DNA from: CAJXMH01 sp040220135
Lineage (GTDB): Bacteria; Bacteroidota; Bacteroidia; Flavobacteriales_E; Vicingaceae
NCBI GenBank assembly: GCA_040220135.1
Contig: JAVJTT010000020.1
Span: 463,741 to 527,740 of the forward strand
Reading direction: 5' to 3'
Length of the DNA stretch: 64,000 bases
The notes below the pieces were generated by a model. It saw nothing but the letters and a program-made list of their open reading frames with translations, was not told where the DNA came from and did no database searches. Of the stretch, positions 34,318 to 42,462 are shown one piece after another. Every line of letters starts with the position of its first letter. The first letter of the stretch is position 1. The translations under genes were made by a program, and so were the position numbers.

Positions 34318-35352
34318 ATGAAGCGATTTATCTCACTTCTGTTCTCATTTGTTTTTTTGAGCGCATTAATGGCTCAGGAAAACCCTTTTGAAGAATATGA
34401 TTACCAACCTCAGATGGCAACCATGTCCGGTGGTAAATACAAAGAATTCCACGACAGGGATACTATAGTTAGAATTGGAAACCTAGTTTACAATACTAAG
34501 TCAGAAAGGATTATTGGTTTTGAGCAAGAAGATACGGTAGTTTCTGAAGCAACAATGGCAGTTGATGTGGTGAGTCGTTGGATTTCTCCTGATCCTAAAG
34601 CAAAAGAGTTACCTTCTTGGAGTCCCTATGCTTATGGTCTTGATAATCCAATACTTTTCATAGATCCAGATGGACAGTTTCCCTATACTTTTCATGTAAG
34701 ATCATTTGCTCCACCTACTTCTTTTGATGGATTTGGATTTAAAGATGATGGAAGAGGATTTTCTACAAGTACAACTACAGGAACAACGTCAAGAATTAAA
34801 CAGCAATTCACAGTAGATCCCACCGTAGGTAGTTTTTCAAAAACTAGCCCGTCAAGTGATTTGTCTCACTTCCATGGATTCACAAAAAGAGGTTCTCCTG
34901 TAGGTGATGCAAATGCTTCTTTTGGAACGAATAGTGTTGGTAGTTCTACAGCCAGTATTGGCTCATACTTTAGCGGGAATAATCCATTTGTAATAGGTTC
35001 GCCTGCAATTTCAGTATCTTCAGCAATTAGTGTAACAGAAAACTTGAAAACTAATCAAGTAATTGTTTCAATAGATTTATCGAGTAAGAATTTTCCTGCT
35101 ACGGAAGCTTTTGTTCAGGATGCAGATGGTAATTCTGTATTCTTGGCAGGCGCAGCAGCTTTTGGAACCCCATTTGATTTAAGTGAAGGTAAAGAGCAAG
35201 TTAAAAGTATTGATTTAACTATTAATATTAATGAGGATGGTATTTTTCAAAGCGTCAATGCAGGTGGACATGATTATAGTTTAAAAGAATTTAATGCTCT
35301 TGGAACAGGACAAGATGCAGGTCCTAAACCAAGAGAAGAGAAAGATAATTAG
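34318..35352 (+). CDS. Short Rhs-type toxin tail with signal peptide
   Basis: A 344-residue protein with a signal peptide (1-19, ending LMAQ). Residues about 85-115, SRWISPDPKAKELPSWSPYA followed by YGLDNPILFIDPDGQ, are the end of the Rhs-repeat-associated core, normally the last piece before a variable toxin tip. Here there are no YD repeats; the core is preceded by only about 70 residues. The C-terminal 220 residues are beta-rich and Ser/Gly-rich and may be the toxin tip; I do not recognise its type. It may be a donor cassette for a full-length Rhs protein elsewhere, or a minimal toxin. Confidence 0.7.
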   Translation: MKRFISLLFSFVFLSALMAQENPFEEYDYQPQMATMSGGKYKEFHDRDTIVRIGNLVYNTKSERIIGFEQEDTVVSEATMAVDVVSRWISPDPKAKELPSWSPYAYGLDNPILFIDPDGQFPYTFHVRSFAPPTSFDGFGFKDDGRGFSTSTTTGTTSRIKQQFTVDPTVGSFSKTSPSSDLSHFHGFTKRGSPVGDANASFGTNSVGSSTASIGSYFSGNNPFVIGSPAISVSSAISVTENLKTNQVIVSIDLSSKNFPATEAFVQDADGNSVFLAGAAAFGTPFDLSEGKEQVKSIDLTININEDGIFQSVNAGGHDYSLKEFNALGTGQDAGPKPREEKDN

Positions 35353-35354
35353 TT

Positions 35355-35699
35355 ATGAAATTACTTGTTTATATTTTTTATAATGGACTTTATTTAGCTC
35401 TATCTGCTTGGTTTCTTTTGTATGCTAATGTGTATTTAAATTCCGGGATACTTCCCAATAGTCTCAGATGGAAAGATGGAAACATAAGAGAGGATTTGAC
35501 TTTTTGGGGAATTGGTCTATTAGTTATTTTAATTATTGAAGTTACTATTTTGATAGCTTTGAATAATAAATTGAACAAGTGGTATACCAGTTCTGTGATG
35601 AATTCAGAAGATAACAATATTGTTTGGTGGTCAACAGGAATAATATTGATTGCATTAACTATTTGGATAGGATTTATTAATTCAAGTGCTTATAGCTAA
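35355..35699 (+). CDS. Membrane protein, likely immunity protein
   Basis: A 114-residue protein with three hydrophobic segments (about 5-25, 45-68, 90-108). It starts 2 bases after the Rhs-tail stop. In polymorphic toxin loci the gene directly after the toxin tip is its immunity gene, and membrane immunity proteins protect against membrane-acting or periplasmic tips. No family is recognised. Confidence 0.55.
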   Translation: MKLLVYIFYNGLYLALSAWFLLYANVYLNSGILPNSLRWKDGNIREDLTFWGIGLLVILIIEVTILIALNNKLNKWYTSSVMNSEDNNIVWWSTGIILIALTIWIGFINSSAYS

Positions 35700-35742
35700 A
35701 ACCTAAAAGAAATTATTATCAGTGAAAATAGAAACTCGGTAA

Positions 35743-35958
35743 ATCCGGACTCTTCAACAGGAAAAGCGTAATACTGTAAATAATTACACGGCATCATCAT
35801 TAACTCCGAAAAAGAGATCTATTAATGGAATTCTTATTGTGGATACTCCAATAAGAGGAGAAGATAATACATTAAACCAAAATTCGTTTTCAACTAGAGG
35901 AACTGTAGAAACTAGATTACGAGAAGGTATTAATACTATTCAAGACGAAGTTCAATGA
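35743..35958 (+). pseudogene. Remnant of a toxin tip, ATGA-coupled to immunity gene
   Basis: A 72-codon frame without start codon after an in-frame stop, reading ...SLTPKKRSINGILIVDTPIRG...TRLREGINTIQDEVQ. It ends with TGA at 35956-35958, which overlaps the ATG of the next gene (35955) in the ATGA arrangement typical of toxin/immunity pairs. It is probably the tail end of an older toxin tip whose main part is lost. Confidence 0.5.
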
Positions 35959-36386
35959 GAATATTACTAACAATTATTTTATCAATGTGTATCTATACTG
36001 CATTCGGGCAGTATGAACTTAACCCTAAGGAAAGTTGTGAATATGAGATAGAACAGGATTTAGATAATATAATTATAGCGCATGGTAGCCCTGACTGTGT
36101 AAGATTTAAATTAGATACAGCTAAAGACTATACTTTGTTAGTTTTTAATAAAGAGAACGAGAAAGAACTTCTGTACCAAGGAACTATCTTAAATGGTCAA
36201 AGGCAAGGGATTGAATTAATTTACCTTAATGAAGAGAAAGTAATATTTACTGTAGATAAAGGCATTCTCAATGGAGAGTCTATTGTTTATTACTCTACAG
36301 GAGAAATAAAGGCCATTAGAAAATTTCGCAAAGGAAAAATTAAGAAGAATCAAAAATTTTCCAAAGACGGTAAGATAATAAATTGA
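35955..36386 (+). CDS. Exported MORN-like protein, orphan immunity candidate
   Basis: A 143-residue protein with a signal peptide (1-18, ending AFGQ). The mature part has MORN-like strand repeats: 'LLYQGTILNGQRQGIELIY', 'VDKGILNGESIVYYSTGEIKAI'. MORN-like proteins are known as immunity-associated proteins in Bacteroidota polymorphic toxin loci. Its ATG overlaps the stop of a toxin-tip remnant by the ATGA arrangement, which is the main reason for calling it an orphan immunity gene. Confidence 0.6.
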   Translation: MRILLTIILSMCIYTAFGQYELNPKESCEYEIEQDLDNIIIAHGSPDCVRFKLDTAKDYTLLVFNKENEKELLYQGTILNGQRQGIELIYLNEEKVIFTVDKGILNGESIVYYSTGEIKAIRKFRKGKIKKNQKFSKDGKIIN

Positions 36387-36415
36387 AAAGAAGGCAGCTG
36401 ACCCATCAAGGCTAA

Positions 36416-36557
36416 ATGTCATTCATTTATCTACGAGGTCATTGGGGGGAACGCAAAACCTTTTCATATATCTTTATCAGGAAATCAGGGTGTAAGCAAG
36501 CTCCTCACCCCATTTAATAGTTCAGACCCAGCATTCCATGTTGAAATACCGCAATAG
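36416..36557 (+). pseudogene. Broken toxin-tip copy 1 (frameshift)
   Basis: The DNA reads 'MSFIYLRGHWG' and, after one extra G in a run of six at about 36445, 'NAKPFHISLSGNQGVSKLL...FHVEIPQ' in the other frame, ending TAG two bases before the next immunity-like gene. The same tip start (IYLRGHWGNAK) recurs at 37060-37218. The frameshift makes it unlikely to be functional. Confidence 0.6.
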
Positions 36558-36559
36558 AT

Positions 36560-37045
36560 ATGATGAAATATAGAGCATTATTGATCCCACTTTTGTTTTT
36601 ATTATTTGGTTGTGAAGAATTTAAAGCCGACAATAAAAATATCAAATCAGTTAAAGTTAATCCTTCTAATAAGGATAAGTCTACAAAAGAAAATGATTAT
36701 GATACACTTATGGTAGATTCAAGTATTGTCATTCTTTTATCACCGGATAAAAAGCAAATTGAATCGCTTAAAGAGAAACATGGTGAAGAGGCCTTTTATA
36801 TTACAGCTGATGATAATTTATTTTATACCTCAGTTATCCGTGATTCATTATTAAATAATGGATTTCATATATTAGAGTCAGAAAAAAGAATAACTAAATT
36901 TATTTCAGAAAAAGGTAAAACATATTTAGTTAATTCTGACTCATTAGGAGGTTGGGGCGTTATATTCTTCAACGGAAAAACTAAACCCATATTTGGAGAT
37001 ATTGTTGATGCTGATTATACTTTAGAGCAGTTTCGTGAAGAATAG
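36560..37045 (+). CDS. Lipoprotein, orphan immunity candidate
   Basis: A 161-residue predicted lipoprotein: signal peptide with lipobox FGC (Cys about residue 18), then a Lys/Asn/Asp-rich mature part with a beta-alpha pattern (SIVILLSPDKKQIESLKE, FYITADDNLFYTSVIRD). The ATG could be 36560 or 36563. It follows a broken toxin tip directly, so I take it as the immunity gene left behind. No known family. Confidence 0.55.
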   Translation: MMKYRALLIPLLFLLFGCEEFKADNKNIKSVKVNPSNKDKSTKENDYDTLMVDSSIVILLSPDKKQIESLKEKHGEEAFYITADDNLFYTSVIRDSLLNNGFHILESEKRITKFISEKGKTYLVNSDSLGGWGVIFFNGKTKPIFGDIVDADYTLEQFREE

Positions 37046-37059
37046 AATTTAATGGCTCA

Positions 37060-37218
37060 ATGTCATTGATTTATCTACGAGGTCATTGGGGAAACGCAAA
37101 ACATGTGTATCAGATATATACTGCAAGCGATGGGAAATATATTCAATAGGGTAAAAATTCTACAATCTTTGATTTTGTAACATTTGATATACCCGAAGTT
37201 GAAATTAAGGCAGAATAA
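37060..37218 (+). pseudogene. Broken toxin-tip copy 2 (internal stop)
   Basis: One frame reads MSLIYLRGHWGNAKHVYQ...DGKYIQ, then TAG at 37147-37149, then GKNSTIFDFVTFDIPEVEIKAE and a final TAA, 8 bases before the gene at 37227. It begins with the same IYLRGHWGNAK block as the copy at 36416, so two related toxin tips, each followed by a different immunity-like gene, lie in tandem. Confidence 0.6.
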
Positions 37219-37226
37219 TAATAACT

Positions 37227-37718
37227 ATGAAACCCAAATTTTTTACATTTCTTCTAATAATGCTTTTTACTAATTCACTATCCTTTGCACAGAATTCGGA
37301 AGAGATACAAAAGAATATTGTTCGTATAGAGCCTTCTGATCAGTTAGTTGAAGCATTAAGGAAAGAAATTTCAGAAGAAGTCAAATGCGACTATTTTTCA
37401 GATAAGCTAATATGGTCAATAGCTATTGAAGAATATAAAGGAGGCTGTGTGTTAAATGTTTCAATGTCGAGTGAAATATCTAAAAACCATCAATACGATG
37501 GTTATTTTTATATTAATAAATATTTGTTTGTTGTTTCAGGAATTATAGATAAAGACCTGTTTTCTTCAAAAGAAAAGAATAGTTTAAATTTTAATATAAC
37601 AAAATGGGGAAAAGATGATGTTATCACTTCACATATTGAGGATTATTCTACATGGATATATTATTTCAGGAATAATAATCTATCTCTCCAGAAGGAATAC
37701 AATCTGCCATGTGATTAA
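37227..37718 (+). CDS. Exported protein, orphan immunity candidate
   Basis: A 163-residue protein with a signal peptide (1-21, ending SFAQ). The mature part is mixed alpha/beta (QLVEALRKEISEEVKCDYF, KYLFVVSGIIDKDLF) with two Cys in the mature N-terminal half. No family is recognised. It follows a toxin-tip remnant with an internal stop, in the position of an immunity gene. Confidence 0.5.
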   Translation: MKPKFFTFLLIMLFTNSLSFAQNSEEIQKNIVRIEPSDQLVEALRKEISEEVKCDYFSDKLIWSIAIEEYKGGCVLNVSMSSEISKNHQYDGYFYINKYLFVVSGIIDKDLFSSKEKNSLNFNITKWGKDDVITSHIEDYSTWIYYFRNNNLSLQKEYNLPCD

Positions 37719-37767
37719 TAGCGCTTAGAAATCATGGTAGATTTAATCAAATGAATTATTCGCTCAA

Positions 37768-37800
37768 GTCAATTCTAAAAGTGAGCTAGCAAAAATGAAA
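37768..37800 (+). repeat. 33-bp direct repeat over a start codon, copy 1
   Basis: The 33 bases from GTCAATTCTAAAAGTGAG to the ATGAAA of the gene at 37795 recur with only two changes at 38644-38676, over the start of the next immunity-like gene. In one frame it gives SILKV followed by a TAG stop just before the ATG, as the end of a toxin tip would. Confidence 0.6.
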
Positions 37801-38634
37801 ATTAATGAGAAATACCGAAAAGTTTTTCTTGTCCTGATTTCATTAGTAGCAGTAATAATAATTGCGAAAAGGGTGTTTTTTGAAAAATTGAAGATAGTTG
37901 CACCTAACGATTATGTTGGGCAAGTATCGTTGGTTTTATCAAATGTAGATATACTAAATGTGGATTCTAATGGTATTGGATATCTTACTGAAGAAACATT
38001 TAATAAACGGCAATTAGAGCCTGATATATATAATGTGAACGGTCAAAAAATAAATGATCGTGCTGTTGGTTTTAATCCTTCAACATTTTGGGGTTTAGGA
38101 ACTACTTCATATGCTAAGAAAGAAAACAGTTCCAATGAACCTGAAACGATAAAGTATTTTTCATTTGAACTTGTACCTGAAAATAAAAAAGGGCAAAAAC
38201 AATATTACAACGTTGACTTGTTAAAGTTAGTTGACAAGAAAAAAATTATTTCTAATAACGAAACAAGCAGAAAGACTGAAGAACTAAGCTCCCCTTTCGA
38301 TTCACTTTTACGAGAATTTGTTGCACTGCATAAAAGAATTGATGGACTATACTTTGGTGCATCATTCTATCAAGTTGAAGATGAATTGAGATTATTTCTT
38401 TTTACATGTATTCATCAACCAGAAATTATCAAAGGAGATTCTGAAGTAAAAGGGTATATTGATAAAGGAAAATTTAACTTATTAATTGTCGATGAGAAAA
38501 AACCTCTTGGTGTTGAATGTTATAATATAAATGAATTAAATGAGATTCCAAAAGACAATAATGATGATATGTATACTGCACCATATCGGCAAGAGTATAA
38601 AATAAAGCATGGTAGGTTTATTCGAATTGAATAA
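37795..38634 (+). CDS. Membrane-anchored protein, orphan immunity candidate
   Basis: A 279-residue protein with one transmembrane helix at about 10-28 and the rest beyond the membrane. The mature part is mixed alpha/beta with many Asn/Lys residues. No family is recognised. The start lies within a 33-bp repeat that also covers the start of the next gene, which suggests both were added by recombination at a shared toxin-tip end. Confidence 0.5.
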   Translation: MKINEKYRKVFLVLISLVAVIIIAKRVFFEKLKIVAPNDYVGQVSLVLSNVDILNVDSNGIGYLTEETFNKRQLEPDIYNVNGQKINDRAVGFNPSTFWGLGTTSYAKKENSSNEPETIKYFSFELVPENKKGQKQYYNVDLLKLVDKKKIISNNETSRKTEELSSPFDSLLREFVALHKRIDGLYFGASFYQVEDELRLFLFTCIHQPEIIKGDSEVKGYIDKGKFNLLIVDEKKPLGVECYNINELNEIPKDNNDDMYTAPYRQEYKIKHGRFIRIE

Positions 38635-38643
38635 TTTACTACA

Positions 38644-38676
38644 GTCAATTCTGAAAGTGAGATAGCAAAAATGAAA
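38644..38676 (+). repeat. 33-bp direct repeat over a start codon, copy 2
   Basis: The partner of 37768-37800, differing at two positions. It covers the start of the lipoprotein gene at 38671. Confidence 0.6.
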
Positions 38677-39318
38677 CTACTAACAAGTAAGATTTACTTC
38701 ATGGTATTTGTGCTGTTATTGATTGCTTGCAATGAGATAAATACTAAACAACCGTTTGAAAAGTTTGAGTCCATATTGAAAAGTGAAAGTATTTACTTTA
38801 AAACTCAAGAGTTCAATCAAGTGCTTTTAAAGTTCAATGATGGAAGATTGTATGATTTATCTGACCGAGAATTAGAAGCATTAAATACAGAGTTTATAAA
38901 TGATACTATCTATTCAATCCATTTTGCAAAGAATGAGAAAACGAATTCATTCAAGTTCATATCATCAATAAAGGATAATGAACCAACTTATGACAATTTT
39001 CCTTATGAGTTCTGTCTAATGGGCAATGATTCAATTAGGTACAATGGAGAAGACTTTCAGATAAAAGATATTGAACCTGCTTTGGAAGAAATTGACTTAT
39101 CAGGAAGCGATAAAATGATCATTCATATTTCAATTGAAAATCCTGAAAAGAAAAAGCTTAGTGAATTAAGGTATAGGCAAATCTTCTTTCTAACACAGTA
39201 TCTATTTTCAAAGCTTGATAAATATTCACTTATTATTAGTCCTAAAAACTATTGCAGCCCTCCTGTTAGAAAACCTTCTCGTCAAACAGAAATGGATGAA
39301 ATTATAAACTCCAGTTGA
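38671..39318 (+). CDS. Lipoprotein, orphan immunity candidate
   Basis: A 215-residue predicted lipoprotein (lipobox IAC, Cys about residue 20). The mature part includes a strand-rich region with 'DKMIIHISIENPEKKKLSEL', reminiscent of periplasmic binding-type scaffolds, and a Pro-rich tail. No family is recognised. It is the last of the row of immunity-like genes. Confidence 0.5.
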   Translation: MKLLTSKIYFMVFVLLLIACNEINTKQPFEKFESILKSESIYFKTQEFNQVLLKFNDGRLYDLSDRELEALNTEFINDTIYSIHFAKNEKTNSFKFISSIKDNEPTYDNFPYEFCLMGNDSIRYNGEDFQIKDIEPALEEIDLSGSDKMIIHISIENPEKKKLSELRYRQIFFLTQYLFSKLDKYSLIISPKNYCSPPVRKPSRQTEMDEIINSS

Positions 39319-39342
39319 AGCTGAGCTTTCAACTAAAAATGT

Positions 39343-39516
39343 ATGTTTAAATTTATTCATACTTCTTTATCTGCATTGGTTGACCTATTCTTTCCTAGAG
39401 ACGCTGAAATCATGGAATCAAATGATCCTCCACTTAGGAGTTGGAAGGAAATCGTTCTCATTCTTGGACTTCTTTTACTTCTTACTGTCATCCTGATAGC
39501 TACTTCTAATTCATAA
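39343..39516 (+). CDS. Small membrane protein (57 residues), tentative
   Basis: A 57-codon frame in an otherwise gene-free 508-bp stretch (39319-39826). The product has a basic/aromatic N-terminus, then WKEIVLILGLLLLLTVIL, a clear single transmembrane helix, and ends ATSNS. A shorter version starts at 39412. No convincing ribosome site is seen. The rest of the stretch holds no gene that I can see. Confidence 0.35.
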   Translation: MFKFIHTSLSALVDLFFPRDAEIMESNDPPLRSWKEIVLILGLLLLLTVILIATSNS

Positions 39517-39826
39517 ACTTTAAAGTACTACAAAAGAAGAATGAGCTGATTATTTTACAATTAATAGTCTAGCAATCCTTTTGACTATTTTCATTTTGAG
39601 TTTTTCTATTCCTTTTTTCATTCGATTTTGACCTTGTCAGTCAGAATTAATTAGCAACCAAAATTAGTTTCCCCCTTCCCGCAGTCAAGGTTAAAATGCA
39701 TTTGTCGGAAAATCTCCAGACCTCCTTTTAGTCGGCTTGTATTTACCGCCAAAACCTTGCCTATTCCTGCCCTCGAAACTTGGGAGTGGTTGTAATTAAT
39801 TCTTTAACTAACAAATCTTAATTCAA

Positions 39827-40294
39827 ATGTTTATGAAAAAAGTTGATGAAAAAGTAAGTCAAAATGGTTCAGCCAAAAATGGAACTGCAACAGCCAAAGA
39901 AGTTGCTAAAACCTCAGAATCTCCAAGAAAAAGAATTCCTTCGAAAGAGAAGAAACCAGTAGCGACAACTCCTAAGAAGAAAGAGGAGGATAAGTCGATT
40001 AATTTTCAAAAGCGGAAAGAAAAGTTCAACACCATGTACGAACTTTCAAAGAAGCATGATAAATTAAAAGCTACTCAACAAAAGTTGAAAGAGCTACTCA
40101 CTCCAAAAGACCCGGTTAATAATAATTTGACCCTCTACATTAGAGAAGGAGGATCAACAGGGAATTACGTCGCTGATAGTGATTTTAGAACTTCTAACTC
40201 ACTAATAGTGCTTCACGCTCTCCACTTCTTAAGCAGCAAGGTTGATGAATACCTTCAGTCATTAGAAGAAGATATCCTAGAAACAACCATTTAA
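39827..40294 (+). CDS. Hypothetical protein with Lys-rich tail, upstream of RadC-like gene
   Basis: A 155-residue protein. The first 70 residues are Lys/Ser/Pro/Thr-rich and probably disordered (a likely DNA- or partner-binding tail), followed by a helical part (EKFNTMYELSKKHDKLKATQQKLKELL) and a compact C-terminus (LTLYIREGG...SLIVLHALHFLSSKVDEYL). No family is recognised. It is separated from the RadC-like gene by a terminator. The ATG could also be the second Met. Confidence 0.6.
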   Translation: MFMKKVDEKVSQNGSAKNGTATAKEVAKTSESPRKRIPSKEKKPVATTPKKKEEDKSINFQKRKEKFNTMYELSKKHDKLKATQQKLKELLTPKDPVNNNLTLYIREGGSTGNYVADSDFRTSNSLIVLHALHFLSSKVDEYLQSLEEDILETTI

Positions 40295-40300
40295 TCACCT

Positions 40301-40331
40301 AAGCCCTGCTCGAAAGAGTGGGGCTTTTAAT
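40301..40331 (+). terminator. Rho-independent terminator
   Basis: AAGCCC...GGGCTT arms with an inner GCTC/GAG extension around a GAAA tetraloop, then TTTT AATTTTTA. It lies just after the 155-residue gene. Confidence 0.75.
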
Positions 40332-40342
40332 TTTTATCCATC

Positions 40343-40825
40343 ATGAAATCATTATCCCAAAATATACAATTCAAAAAATCATTCCACATTTTGCATGAAA
40401 TTGAAATTTCCTATAAAAGCAAAACCAAGCTTTCAGATCGCGTAAAGCTTACTTCATCTCAGAATGTTTACCAATGTTTAATGGACATTTGGAACCCTGA
40501 TACAATAGAACTGCATGAAAGGTTTTATGTTATCTATCTTGATCGTGCTAATCATGTACTTGGCTGCATTCAACATTCCATTGGTGGCATAGCAGGAACA
40601 GTAGCAGATGTTAGATTAATATTAGCAACTGCTTTAAAAGCTAGGGCAACCAGTCTCATTTTGGCACATAATCACCCTTCAGGAAGATTAATACCTTCTC
40701 AAGCTGATAGAAAACTAACTGAGAAAGTTAAAGATGGTGCTGCCTTGCTAGACCTTTCGTTACTTGACCATCTAATTGTAACAAGTGAAGGTTATTACTC
40801 CTTTGCAGATGAAGGGCTTTTATAG
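40343..40825 (+). CDS. RadC-family JAB/JAMM protein
   Basis: A 160-residue protein with the RadC-type JAMM metal-protease-like motif: ILAHNHPSGRLIPSQAD (HxHPSG...D), an upstream Glu candidate in the ITHLE-like region and the terminal 'LDHLIVTSEGYYSFADEG'. RadC-like proteins are common on conjugative elements of Bacteroidota; their activity there is not established. The N-terminal helix-hairpin-helix region of chromosomal RadC is missing, so this is the short mobile-element form. Confidence 0.85.
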   Translation: MKSLSQNIQFKKSFHILHEIEISYKSKTKLSDRVKLTSSQNVYQCLMDIWNPDTIELHERFYVIYLDRANHVLGCIQHSIGGIAGTVADVRLILATALKARATSLILAHNHPSGRLIPSQADRKLTEKVKDGAALLDLSLLDHLIVTSEGYYSFADEGLL

Positions 40826-40834
40826 CCCTTTTTC
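40812..40834 (+). terminator. Rho-independent terminator overlapping the RadC-like gene end
   Basis: Arms AAGGGCT and AGCCCTT with loop TTTAT and a following T run. The stop codon of the RadC-like gene lies in the loop. Confidence 0.75.
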
Positions 40835-40896
40835 TTTGTTCTTTATAAAAAGTACTTCATGTGGTAAAATAGTCTCTAGTAATCAAGGGGGAGATA

Positions 40897-41232
40897 ATGA
40901 ATGAGGAAAATCAAGAAAGAAGTTCAAAAGAAAAACTAAAAGTTTTTGTTGCAAATAAGGTCTTAGCACCATTGATGCTAATAGGTTCAATTGCTCACAC
41001 AACTTTTATAGCTAAAGAAAAAATGAACTCAAACAATGAAATAAAAGAGCCAAAAGCAGCTACAAATAATGAAGAATATCAGCAAAAAACCAAGTCTAAT
41101 ATTGAATTAGATACATCGGAAATTAAATATCGAAAGGTTGGCGAAGATACCTATGTTGTTGACAATAAAAAGGGTAAATCTTGGCAAGGTATTGTAGAAA
41201 GTGAAGGTATAAATAGCTCTATTGAAAGGTAG
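40897..41232 (+). CDS. Small membrane-anchored protein
   Basis: A 111-residue protein with a GGGGGAG ribosome site upstream and one hydrophobic segment (about 15-35, VLAPLMLIGSIAHTTFI). The rest is Glu/Lys/Asn-rich and hydrophilic. No family is recognised. It is convergent with the membrane protein at 41236, with 3 bases between the stops. Confidence 0.55.
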   Translation: MNEENQERSSKEKLKVFVANKVLAPLMLIGSIAHTTFIAKEKMNSNNEIKEPKAATNNEEYQQKTKSNIELDTSEIKYRKVGEDTYVVDNKKGKSWQGIVESEGINSSIER

Positions 41233-41235
41233 TTT

Positions 41236-42060
41236 CTATAACTCAGATTTTCTAGGGTAATATTTCTCAACTTTAACTTTATTTACACTCTCATAGCTAT
41301 CATATTTAGATGTTTTAAAAATGAATCCTAAAACAACTAAACCAAATGCGACAATAAATGCAATATGATATATTCTATACTTATCATATCTAGCAACGAC
41401 ATCATCTCGTTTCTGAATCTCAAAACTTAAATAATGTGAAGGTTTAGGAGAAAGCCATATTCCGATAAAAGCTAATAGCATTGCAACAATTCTAAAAATG
41501 AAGGAGCCTAATTCAGGAAAAGGTTCTAATTGAAGTATGAATACCTTAATACTCATGAGCGCAACTAAGTAAAGAAAAATGATGATGTAGAGAAAAAAAA
41601 TAACACTTGCAAAGTAGAATCTGTAATTGCCTTCGAACTTTTTGATAATAATAGTCACAGGGAAAAGTGCTATAGCAAAACTCACATATAATACTTCAAT
41701 AAATATAACGTTTGTAAAGCCCCAGAAACTAGCAGACAGAACGATACTTAACTGTGAAATTCCATACCAAAATTGGATAATTGAAAAGAATAGTATAAGT
41801 GCCAGTAATTCATGTTCGAAATAGAAAATGTCTCTTACCCTTAATGTCTTGTTGTTTTCTCTTTTGCGCCTAATTTTTAAGTTAGCTCTTGATATAAAAA
41901 AGTGCCATTTAATCAGGCTAGTAACCGTATATGCAACCGATATAGCCATTATTATAGATAAGAACTTCATAACATTTGATGCTACAAGTTCAATCTGACT
42001 TGCATGTAGTAGAATAGACAATGTAATTGATTTGACTTTAAGTAAATGTAAAGAAAGCAA
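41236..42060 (-). CDS. Polytopic membrane protein
   Basis: A 274-residue protein with about six or seven hydrophobic segments and a basic loop (ISRANLKIRRKRENNK). It ends with a Lys/Ser tail (KVKVEKYYPRKSEL). No family is recognised; it may be a cargo gene of the element. Confidence 0.6.
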   Translation of the reverse strand: MLSLHLLKVKSITLSILLHASQIELVASNVMKFLSIIMAISVAYTVTSLIKWHFFISRANLKIRRKRENNKTLRVRDIFYFEHELLALILFFSIIQFWYGISQLSIVLSASFWGFTNVIFIEVLYVSFAIALFPVTIIIKKFEGNYRFYFASVIFFLYIIIFLYLVALMSIKVFILQLEPFPELGSFIFRIVAMLLAFIGIWLSPKPSHYLSFEIQKRDDVVARYDKYRIYHIAFIVAFGLVVLGFIFKTSKYDSYESVNKVKVEKYYPRKSEL

Positions 42061-42157
42061 ATAGTCTAAAAAATTAACTTATAAGGGATTATCCAAATAA
42101 AATGCTTAACTTTAATGAGTTCTCGTTCGCTTGTGACTAATAGGGGGTTCACTTCAA

Positions 42158-42202
42158 TTTCTTGAATTCAAGAAAAGCTATTATCTAATAGCTAACTATT
42201 AG
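42158..42202. promoter_or_regulatory. Cluster of palindromes upstream of the recombinase genes
   Basis: TTTCTTGAATTCAAGAAA (42158-42175) is a perfect 18-bp palindrome. It is followed at once by AGCTATTA-TC-TAATAGCT (42176-42193), which overlaps CTAATAG-CTAA-CTATTAG (42185-42202). The cluster lies about 80 bp upstream of the small gene and recombinase. It may be operator sites or a site used by the recombinase. Confidence 0.4.
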
Positions 42203-42273
42203 TATATCCAGATTATTTAAGAAAAAGAGTCAAAAACGGTATTCGGTTTTTAAACCTAATAGCTGTTTGACCA

Positions 42274-42462
42274 TTGAAGTTTAGTAAAACTTACATATTA
42301 GAAGTAAAGCGAATGCTTGAAAAAGAGAAGCTTTTTCACTCTGAAAAGGAAGTGGAGCAGATTCTTGAATATTTCGGGCAAATGGCTGAACTATATTTTC
42401 AAATGAAAGAACAGCAACAACTAAAACAGGATAATAACACACCTAAAAACCGCCGAGCATGA
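42274..42462 (+). CDS. Small protein coupled to serine recombinase
   Basis: A 62-residue helical, Glu/Lys/Gln-rich protein that starts TTG at 42274 (or ATG at 42313). Its stop overlaps the recombinase start in the ATGA arrangement, so the two are translationally coupled. It may be a recombination directionality or partner factor; no family is recognised. Confidence 0.55.
   Translation: MKFSKTYILEVKRMLEKEKLFHSEKEVEQILEYFGQMAELYFQMKEQQQLKQDNNTPKNRRA

Noticed and set aside
28803..42156. TAGGGGGTTCACTTCA at 28803-28818 and 42141-42156 as att sites of a cargo module
   Set aside because: A 16-base match within 64 kb is not far from chance, and no recombinase or gene boundary coincides with both copies; kept only as a note.
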